A stretch of DNA of 5,999 bases from Jatrophihabitans sp. (GTDB taxonomy: Bacteria; Actinomycetota; Actinomycetes; Mycobacteriales; Jatrophihabitantaceae): positions 1-5,999 of the forward strand of contig JAOPVG010000143.1 of the NCBI GenBank assembly GCA_025966255.1, read 5' to 3'. Of the stretch, positions 1-5,999 are shown one piece after another (position 1 is the first letter of the stretch; every line of letters begins with the position of its first letter). The translations under genes were made by a program, and so were the position numbers. Below the pieces are notes generated by a model. It made no database searches, was not told where the DNA came from, and saw nothing but the letters and a program-made list of their open reading frames with translations.

Positions 1-7
1 AACGTAC

Positions 8-418
8 ATGAGGCATGCTCGTCGCGTGGATGCCGTCCTGCACCGTATCGAGGCCCTGGCCGGGACCGGTCGCTACGCAGTGACCTTCCGGCGAACTGAC
101 GGCAGCGAGCAGACCGCCGTCGTCGAAGCGGGCGACGACGATGTCACGGTAGCCGAGGCCAGCCTCCCCGCCGGCTGGACACGAACCTCCGCGGCCTGGC
201 AGGCGACGGCCGCCGCAGTGCTCGCGGTGAACCTCGCTCGCGACACCGGTCCGCAACGGAGTGGGCTGCGCGACGTGGACGGCGGCTGGGATGTCGGTCT
301 CGGCAACGTCGTGCTCGGGGAAGGCGGAGCACCGACCTGTATCGCCCACGGAGAGATGACGGCCGCAGCCGGCGTCTGGATCTGCGCCGAGTGCGGCGCG
401 CGGGCCCAACTCGGCTGA
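8..418 (+). CDS. Small hypothetical protein with C-terminal CxxH/CxxC finger
   Basis: I do not recognise this 136-residue protein. The body (about residues 1-105) is alanine/glycine-rich and soluble, with no signal peptide or membrane segment. The C-terminus has C111-x2-H114 and C126-x2-C129, a spacing typical of a small zinc ribbon or knuckle, so metal binding is inferred. Tryptophans at 57, 64 and 94 suggest a folded domain rather than a chance ORF. The start is uncertain: only 7 bases precede the ATG at 8, they contain no in-frame stop, and no ribosome binding site is visible, so the gene may begin outside the window. A GTG at 26 is an alternative start. It converges on kshB with 14 nt between the two stop codons, so it is not part of the steroid operon. 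Nothing links its function to steroid degradation except position. That it is a gene is likely; its function is unknown. Confidence 0.66.
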   Translation: MRHARRVDAVLHRIEALAGTGRYAVTFRRTDGSEQTAVVEAGDDDVTVAEASLPAGWTRTSAAWQATAAAVLAVNLARDTGPQRSGLRDVDGGWDVGLGNVVLGEGGAPTCIAHGEMTAAAGVWICAECGARAQLG

Positions 419-432
419 ACCGAGCGAGACCG

Positions 433-1470
433 TCAGGAGTAGCGGATCTTGACGCGGTCGGTGAGCGGCAGCGACTGGCAGCCGAGGACGTAACCCTCAT
501 CGAGGTCCTCCTGCTCCAGGATCTCGTTGGTCAGCATCTTGACCTCGCCCTCGTCGATGATGCAGGCGCAAGCGCTGCACAAGCCCTGCCGGCACGAGTA
601 CGGCGCCTTCAGGCCCTTGTCGAGCAGGAAGTCGAGCAGCTTGGACTGGCGGGGCCAGTCGAAATGGTGCGTCTCGCCGTCGAGGTTCACCTCGAGATCG
701 GTGGTCGGGCCGTCACCAACGTCGGCCACGGCCGGCGTCGTCATCTCGAACGGGTTCTCGGCCAGTGACTGGAACTTCTCGATGTGGATGCGCGCCGGCG
801 GCACCGCGCAGTCCCGCAGTGCGTGCGTGACCGTTTCCATGAACGGGCTGGGCCCGCAGACGAACGCGGTGTACGAGCTGTACGGCGCCACGAACGCCTT
901 GAGCAGCGCCCGACTGGGCCGACCCTGGACCGACTCGAGCCAATGCAACACGTGCAGCCGCTCGGGGTAGAGCTCGACCAGCTCCCGCAACTGTCCGGCG
1001 AAGATCACGGCCTTCTCGTGCTGGTTCGCGTAGACGAGCACCACTTGCCCGCTGCCCACGGCAAGCGCCGACTTCAGGATGGACAGGACCGGAGTGATGC
1101 CGCTGCCGCCGGCGAACAGCAGGAGATCCTCGTCGAAGTTTTTCGGCGTGAACACGCCGCCCGGCGGCAGGCACTCCACCTCGTCACCAACGGCAAGCGT
1201 GTCGTTGACCCAGTTGGAACCGACGCCCTCCCGCACCCGCTTGACCGCGATGCGCATGGCGTCGTCGACGTGCGGAGAGCTGCACAGCGAGTAGCAGCGC
1301 GCCACCGCGCCCTCGGGGTGGGGGAGCTGCAGGGTCAGGAACTGGCCCGGCTCGTAGCCGAACTCGGTGGTGGCGTCGGCCGGCGCTTCGAGCACGATCG
1401 AGCACGCGTCCTCGGTCTCGCGGATGATCTCGCGCACCGTGAGCCGGAAGGAGCCTGCTCCGTCAGGCAT
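433..1470 (-). CDS. kshB: 3-ketosteroid-9alpha-monooxygenase, reductase component KshB
   Basis: This is the NAD(P)H-dependent reductase that feeds electrons to the Rieske oxygenase KshA in the cytoplasm. The 345-residue protein has the usual class IA-type order. An FAD-binding barrel (about 8-105) carries the flavin motif R58-C-Y-S61. A nucleotide-binding domain (about 112-235) carries GGSGITP at 121-127 and CGP at 205-207. A C-terminal plant-type [2Fe-2S] domain (about 255-345) has cluster ligands C293, C298, C301 and C331. The frame stays open upstream to 1659, but the ATG at 1470 is chosen because the upstream extension is arginine/proline-rich shadow sequence. This start gives a family-like N-terminus and length; M. 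tuberculosis KshB is about 358 residues. The start overlaps the stop of the upstream four-cysteine gene by 8 nt (ATGCCTGA). The Shine-Dalgarno is poor, so translational coupling is likely. Other ring-hydroxylating reductases share this architecture, but linkage to kshA and hsaA makes KshB the best call. Confidence 0.93.
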   Translation of the reverse strand: MPDGAGSFRLTVREIIRETEDACSIVLEAPADATTEFGYEPGQFLTLQLPHPEGAVARCYSLCSSPHVDDAMRIAVKRVREGVGSNWVNDTLAVGDEVECLPPGGVFTPKNFDEDLLLFAGGSGITPVLSILKSALAVGSGQVVLVYANQHEKAVIFAGQLRELVELYPERLHVLHWLESVQGRPSRALLKAFVAPYSSYTAFVCGPSPFMETVTHALRDCAVPPARIHIEKFQSLAENPFEMTTPAVADVGDGPTTDLEVNLDGETHHFDWPRQSKLLDFLLDKGLKAPYSCRQGLCSACACIIDEGEVKMLTNEILEQEDLDEGYVLGCQSLPLTDRVKIRYS

Positions 1471-1750
1471 CCGGAACCACCAGGTCGCCGGCCCGGACCG
1501 CGTCCTCGATGCTGGCCCGCATCCGGGGGCAGCCGAGCACCAGCGCGTTCGGGTCGGCGGCCCGGGCGGCCGTGATCTCCGGGCAGGCCGCCACTGCGAC
1601 CGGCGTCCATTGCACGCTGGTGTGCTGGCGGCTGTTCTTCTTGACCATCGCTTCGACACCGCAGGTGCTGCACGTGACCGGCGTCAGGCCGATCTCGACG
1701 TAGAGCCGCACGTCAGCAGCGGTTTCCCGCTGCCGTGCGTCGGTGGCCAT
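1463..1750 (-). CDS. Uncharacterised four-cysteine small protein between kshA and kshB
   Basis: This 95-residue protein has no function I can name. Cysteines lie at C27-x2-C30 (VTCSTCGVEA), C56 (AACPEI) and C74 (LGCPRM), with a histidine at 43. Four cysteines in so small a protein suggest a zinc site or an Fe-S cluster, but the spacing is not the plant-type ferredoxin pattern seen in KshB. A basic, polar stretch (VKKNSRQHTSVQW, 36-48) follows the first cysteine pair and could be a contact surface. There is no signal peptide or membrane helix. The start codon is 2 nt after the kshA stop (TAGCGATG), with a GGAG inside the kshA end as a possible ribosome binding site. The stop overlaps the kshB start by 8 nt. 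This placement implies co-expression with the hydroxylase at similar levels. Roles to consider are an electron-transfer helper, a metallocentre assembly factor, a zinc-stabilised adaptor or a regulator. The coding call is strong; the function is open. Confidence 0.85.
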   Translation of the reverse strand: MATDARQRETAADVRLYVEIGLTPVTCSTCGVEAMVKKNSRQHTSVQWTPVAVAACPEITAARAADPNALVLGCPRMRASIEDAVRAGDLVVPDA

Positions 1751-1752
1751 CG

Positions 1753-2964
1753 CTACGCGACTCCGGCCTCAGCCTCGGCGGCCTTGGCCTCGGACGCCGC
1801 CTCGGCGGTGGAACCGCTCGGCACTTCGGCGTCCTGCTCGGCGCGCTTGCGGAGGTTGTCGGTGACCTCCTTCTCCCAGGCGTCGACCGCGTGGGAGGTA
1901 TCGATCTCGAACTCGAATCGCGCAACCATGTCATCGGTGACGTCGGCGGCGTCGACGTAGAACTGCTGGTACCAGCGCCGCAGCTGGTAGACCGGCCCGT
2001 CCTCTTCGCTGAGCAGCGGGTTGTCGATGCGGCTCTTGTTCTTCCAGATCTCGACGTCCTGCTCGAAGCCGACCTTGAAGCTCTTCGCGAACTTGCCGGC
2101 GATCTTGTTGGCCATCTCGCGGTCGATGCCCGGCAGCTTCTTGGTCATCACGCCGTACTGCAGCAGGAAGGAGTTCTGGTCGATCGGATAGTGGCAGTTC
2201 ACCAGCACGGTCTCGATGGCCGTGCCCTTGAAGTCGTTCCACAGCCAGTTGATCATGTACGACGGCCCGAAGTAGGACGCCTCGGACTTCAGCAGGTTGT
2301 CCTCGCCGGCGTACTGGCTACCGGCACCGATGTCGGGACGGCCGCGCGATTCCATGAACTGTGTCGCGACGTGACCTTCGAAGACGTTCTTGAAGTAGGT
2401 CGGGAACGCGAAGTGCACGTAGTAGAAGTGCGCCATGTCGGCGACGTTGTCGATGATCTCGCGGCAGTTCGAGCCCTCGATCAACAGCGTCGTCCAGATC
2501 CAGTCGCTCCAGTCGTCGGAGCCGACCGCGTCGATGGTCGGGATCTCGACATCGGGGGTCGGTGGGTTGCCCTCCGGGTCGTTCCAGACGAAGAGCATCC
2601 CGTTCTTCTCCAGCGTGGTCCACGCGCGGGTACGGGCCCGCAGCGGAACCCGCCTGGCGTAGGGGATGCCCACACACTTGCCGTCCGGGGACCAGCGCCA
2701 GTCATGGAACGGGCAGGCAATGTTGCCGTCCTTGACGGTGCCCTGGGTGAGGTCGCCACCCATGTGCCGGCAGTAGCCGTCGAGCACGTGCAGCGCGCCG
2801 TCTTCGCCCGCGAAGACCACGAGCTTGGTGCCGAAGGCCAGTACGGCATGCGGCTCGCCGTCGCGGAAGCCGTCGGTCAGCCCGAGGCAGTGCCACCCGC
2901 GCGCAAAGCGGTCGGGCAACGCACCGGCGTCGATGCTGCGCACGCTGCTTTCGCTAGCCTGCAT
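1753..2964 (-). CDS. kshA: 3-ketosteroid-9alpha-monooxygenase, oxygenase component KshA
   Basis: KshA is the terminal Rieske non-heme iron oxygenase that hydroxylates C9 of 3-ketosteroids such as androstenedione/androstadienedione or steroid side-chain CoA esters. In the 1,4-diene this triggers opening of ring B. The 403-residue protein has an N-terminal Rieske domain with ligands C65-x-H67 and C84-x2-H87 (YCRHMGG and CPFHDW). The catalytic domain holds the mononuclear iron site in DNVADMAHFYYVH (172-184): H179 and H184, with D303 in EQDVEIW as the third ligand and D176 as the likely electron bridge to the neighbouring subunit's Rieske centre. The M. tuberculosis enzyme is about 386 residues; the extra length here is an Ala/Glu-rich tail from about 384. 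A GGAGG at 2970-2974, 5 nt before the ATG, supports this start. It is the first gene of the kshA-small ORF-kshB operon and diverges from hsaA. Paralogues with other steroid preferences exist in many actinobacteria, so the exact substrate is inferred. Confidence 0.95.
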   Translation of the reverse strand: MQASESSVRSIDAGALPDRFARGWHCLGLTDGFRDGEPHAVLAFGTKLVVFAGEDGALHVLDGYCRHMGGDLTQGTVKDGNIACPFHDWRWSPDGKCVGIPYARRVPLRARTRAWTTLEKNGMLFVWNDPEGNPPTPDVEIPTIDAVGSDDWSDWIWTTLLIEGSNCREIIDNVADMAHFYYVHFAFPTYFKNVFEGHVATQFMESRGRPDIGAGSQYAGEDNLLKSEASYFGPSYMINWLWNDFKGTAIETVLVNCHYPIDQNSFLLQYGVMTKKLPGIDREMANKIAGKFAKSFKVGFEQDVEIWKNKSRIDNPLLSEEDGPVYQLRRWYQQFYVDAADVTDDMVARFEFEIDTSHAVDAWEKEVTDNLRKRAEQDAEVPSGSTAEAASEAKAAEAEAGVA

Positions 2965-2969
2965 GAGTC

Positions 2970-2974
2970 CCTCC
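2970..2974 (-). promoter_or_regulatory. Ribosome binding site of kshA
   Basis: On the minus strand this reads GGAGG, 5 nt before the kshA ATG. It is a near-consensus Shine-Dalgarno and fixes the kshA start at 2964. It is the strongest such site in the minus-strand operon, in line with kshA being the leading gene. Confidence 0.8.
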
Positions 2975-2991
2975 AGCGGGTGGATCGATAC

Positions 2992-3005
2992 TGGAACACG
3001 TTACA
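2992..3005. promoter_or_regulatory. KstR-type operator proximal to kshA
   Basis: The sequence TGGAACACGTTACA matches all eight fixed positions of the mycobacterial KstR motif TnnAACnnGTTnnA. KstR is the TetR-family repressor of the upper cholesterol-degradation regulon and is released by steroid-derived CoA thioesters. The site lies 27 nt upstream of the kshA start codon, where bound repressor would cover the start of the kshA transcript or its promoter core. I could not assign a convincing -35/-10 pair for kshA. The match and its place in a ksh/hsa divergent region are seen directly; binding by a KstR orthologue is inferred. Confidence 0.8.
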
Positions 3006-3071
3006 GAAATGGCGGGCAACGCGCCACCGCTGCCGAGTAACTAGCAGGTTTCGCCGGGGCTCCTGACCTGC

Positions 3072-3100
3072 TCGACACTCACGAGAACTTGTTCTAGTCT
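3072..3100 (+). promoter_or_regulatory. Predicted hsaADC promoter
   Basis: A -35-like TCGACA (3072-3077, five of six consensus bases) is followed after exactly 17 nt by TAGTCT (3095-3100), which fits the actinobacterial TAnnnT -10 pattern. The predicted transcription start is near 3107, giving a leader of about 39 nt before hsaA. The spacer contains the hsaA-proximal KstR-type palindrome, so a bound repressor would block RNA polymerase directly. The spacing and operator overlap support the call, but the hexamers are short and unverified. Confidence 0.55.
3083..3096. promoter_or_regulatory. KstR-type operator proximal to hsaA
   Basis: The sequence GAGAACTTGTTCTA matches seven of the eight fixed positions of TnnAACnnGTTnnA; the first T is G. 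Its core AGAAC-TT-GTTCT (3084-3095) has perfect inverted arms around the central TT. It sits within the predicted hsaA promoter spacer and touches the -10. Its centre is about 91 bp from that of the kshA-side operator, so each divergent unit appears to have its own site. Repression by KstR with derepression on steroids is known for hsa genes in mycobacteria and is inferred here. Confidence 0.78.
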
Positions 3101-3115
3101 TGGCCCATCGACTGA

Positions 3116-3127
3116 GCTCGATCGAGC
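3116..3127. repeat. 12-bp perfect palindrome in hsaA leader
   Basis: GCTCGATCGAGC is a perfect inverted repeat located just downstream of the predicted hsaA transcription start and 18 nt before the start codon. It does not resemble the KstR motif. It could be an extra operator, or a very short RNA hairpin (4-bp stem, 4-nt loop). CGATCG is common in high-GC genomes, so chance is a real alternative. Confidence 0.4.
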
Positions 3128-3134
3128 CGTCAAC

Positions 3135-3139
3135 GGGAG
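3135..3139 (+). promoter_or_regulatory. Ribosome binding site of hsaA
   Basis: GGGAG lies 6 nt before the ATG at 3146. It supports this start over internal alternatives. Confidence 0.7.
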
Positions 3140-3145
3140 ACGACG

Positions 3146-4327
3146 ATGACAGCTACTTCTTTCACCGCCACCGGCGTCCTGGATGCGGTGCGTGAGCTCT
3201 TGCCTACTCTGCGTGACCGAGCGCAGGAGACCGAAGACCTGCGGCGCATCCCGGACGAGAGCATCAAGGGCCTGCAGGGCACCGGGTTCTTCCGCCTCCT
3301 GCAGCCGCGCCGCTACGACGGCATCGAGGCCTCACCGGTCGACTTCTACCGCGGCGTGCGCTTGATCAGCAGCGCGTGCGGATCCACCGGCTGGGTGTCG
3401 TCGGTGCTCGGCGTACACCCGTGGCAGCTCGGCATCTACGACGACCGCGCCCAGCACGAGGTGTGGGGTGACGACCCGTCCACCCTCGTCTCCTCGTCCT
3501 ACGCACCCATGGGCCGCGCCACCCCGGTCGACGGCGGCTTCACGTTCAGCGGTCGTTGGAGCTTCTCCTCCGGCTGCGACCACGCCCAGTGGATCTTCCT
3601 CGGCGGCCTTGTGCTCGGGCCCGAGGGAACCCCGGTCGACTTCCGCACCTTCCTGCTGCCGCGCGCCGACTACGAGATCGACGACGTGTGGGACACGATC
3701 GGCCTGCGCGGTACCGGCAGCAACGACATAATCGTCAAGGACGTCTTCGTCCCCGAGTACCGCACGCTGAGCTTCATGGACACCGGCCGCTGCTACGGCC
3801 CCGGCCAGGCCCTGAACGACGCGGCGATCTACAAGCTGCCGTTCGCGTCGGTGTTCTCGTGCTCGATCTCGGTGCCGGTGCTCGGTATGGCGCAAGGCGC
3901 CTACGAGGCTTACGTCGGCTGGACGAAGGAGCGGGTGCGCGCCTCGACCGGCGGCAAGGCGGCCGACGACTCGTTCAACCAGATCCGTATCGCCGACTCG
4001 GCCGCCCAACTCGACGCCGCGGTGCTGCTGATCGAGCGCAACATCGACGAGGAGCTCGACTACATAGCGCGGGGCGAGAGGATCCCGACGTCGCTGCGGG
4101 TCCGGGTGCGCCGCGACCAGGTCAACGCCACCGGCGCCGGCATCGCCGCCGTCGACCGGCTCTTCGAGAGCGCCGGCGGCCGGGCACTGCGGTCAGGCAC
4201 GCCGATCCAGCGGTTCTGGCGCGACGCGCACGCCGGCCGCGTGCACGCCATCAACGACCCGGAGAAGGTACGGGTGATGTACGGCCAGTACGAGCTGGGG
4301 CTGAAGGTTCAGGACGCGTGGTTGTGA
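3146..4327 (+). CDS. hsaA: 3-HSA 4-hydroxylase, oxygenase component HsaA
   Basis: HsaA is the oxygenase of a two-component flavin-dependent monooxygenase. Using reduced flavin from a separate reductase (HsaB), it ortho-hydroxylates the phenol 3-HSA to the catechol 3,4-DHSA. The 393 residues match the family length (M. tuberculosis HsaA about 394) and show the acyl-CoA-dehydrogenase fold. There is a helical N-terminal domain (about 8-120), a beta domain (about 121-215) with GRWSFSSGCDHAQW at 136-149 and DTIGLRGTGS at 183-192, and a C-terminal helical bundle (about 235-393) with FWRDAHAGRVHAIND at 357-371. S142 and H367 probably correspond to the active-site Ser/His pair described for HsaA, judged by one-residue offset and not by alignment. 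It leads the hsaADC operon, with an operator-containing promoter upstream and hsaD 25 nt downstream. Related phenol hydroxylases share the fold; the hsaD/hsaC linkage makes HsaA specific. Confidence 0.94.
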   Translation: MTATSFTATGVLDAVRELLPTLRDRAQETEDLRRIPDESIKGLQGTGFFRLLQPRRYDGIEASPVDFYRGVRLISSACGSTGWVSSVLGVHPWQLGIYDDRAQHEVWGDDPSTLVSSSYAPMGRATPVDGGFTFSGRWSFSSGCDHAQWIFLGGLVLGPEGTPVDFRTFLLPRADYEIDDVWDTIGLRGTGSNDIIVKDVFVPEYRTLSFMDTGRCYGPGQALNDAAIYKLPFASVFSCSISVPVLGMAQGAYEAYVGWTKERVRASTGGKAADDSFNQIRIADSAAQLDAAVLLIERNIDEELDYIARGERIPTSLRVRVRRDQVNATGAGIAAVDRLFESAGGRALRSGTPIQRFWRDAHAGRVHAINDPEKVRVMYGQYELGLKVQDAWL

Positions 4328-4352
4328 GCGAACCGAACAGGGGCTGGAACCG

Positions 4353-5999
<1,647 letters not shown>

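Noticed and set aside
410..424. CTCGG-CTGAA-CCGAG inverted repeat at the convergent gene ends, considered as a terminator
   Set aside because: The stem is only 5 bp, includes the stop codon of the left gene, and is not followed by a T tract on either strand. It is too weak to annotate.
784..1575. Plus-strand open frame (263 codons) opposite kshB
   Set aside because: It is a shadow of kshB, with Arg/Ala-rich composition and no domain signature.
1471..1659. 63-residue N-terminal extension of kshB to an ATG at 1659
   Set aside because: It overlaps the four-cysteine gene in another frame, is Arg/Pro-rich, and is absent from the reductase family. The ATG at 1470 gives a normal length.
2965..3060. 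A defined kshA -35/-10 promoter on the minus strand
   Set aside because: Candidates such as TAACGT or CAGTAT lack a reasonable -35 at 16-18 nt, so only the operator and ribosome binding site are annotated.
1735..3066. Long plus-strand open frame (443 codons) opposite kshA
   Set aside because: It lies antisense to a gene with a complete Rieske and iron-site signature. Such frames are expected from third-position GC bias, and its protein is valine/arginine-rich with no recognisable motif.
3332..4009. Minus-strand open frame (225 codons) opposite hsaA
   Set aside because: It is a GC-driven shadow of hsaA with no ribosome binding site or recognisable motif.

Overview
The window is GC-rich with the strong third-position G/C bias of a high-GC actinobacterium. 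It carries the core of an aerobic steroid (cholesterol-type) ring-degradation locus. The genus cannot be fixed from the sequence. The best anchors are the KshA/KshB and HsaA/HsaD/HsaC family signatures and two KstR-type operator palindromes, a combination typical of mycolic-acid actinobacteria and their relatives.

Layout. At 8-418 (+) lies a small unrecognised protein with a C-terminal CxxH/CxxC finger. It runs convergently into a tight minus-strand operon, read right to left: kshA (2964-1753, Rieske oxygenase of 3-ketosteroid 9alpha-hydroxylase), an unnamed 95-residue four-cysteine protein (1750-1463), and kshB (1470-433, FAD/[2Fe-2S] reductase). kshA and the small gene are 2 nt apart, and the small gene overlaps kshB by 8 nt. 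A 181-nt divergent control region (2965-3145) follows. It holds two sites matching TnnAACnnGTTnnA, one near each transcription unit, and a plausible promoter for the plus strand. The plus-strand operon is hsaA (3146-4327), hsaD (4353-5237) and hsaC (5251 to the window edge, 3' truncated at 249 codons).

How the genes work together. KshB passes electrons from NAD(P)H through FAD and a plant-type [2Fe-2S] cluster to the Rieske centre of KshA, which 9alpha-hydroxylates 3-ketosteroids. With a ketosteroid dehydrogenase (not in this window) this opens ring B to give the phenolic seco-steroid 3-HSA. HsaA, with a flavin reductase (HsaB, not in this window), hydroxylates 3-HSA to the catechol 3,4-DHSA. 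HsaC cleaves the catechol at the meta position to 4,9-DSHA. HsaD hydrolyses that C-C bond to release 2-hydroxyhexa-2,4-dienoate and the C/D-ring propionate. The window thus covers most of ring A/B breakdown.

The enzymes are well-known families. The least explained items are the four-cysteine protein wedged between oxygenase and reductase, a 12-bp palindrome in the hsaA leader, and the finger-tailed protein at the left edge. I found no RNA genes, mobile elements or CRISPR arrays, and no gene-free stretch longer than 300 bases.
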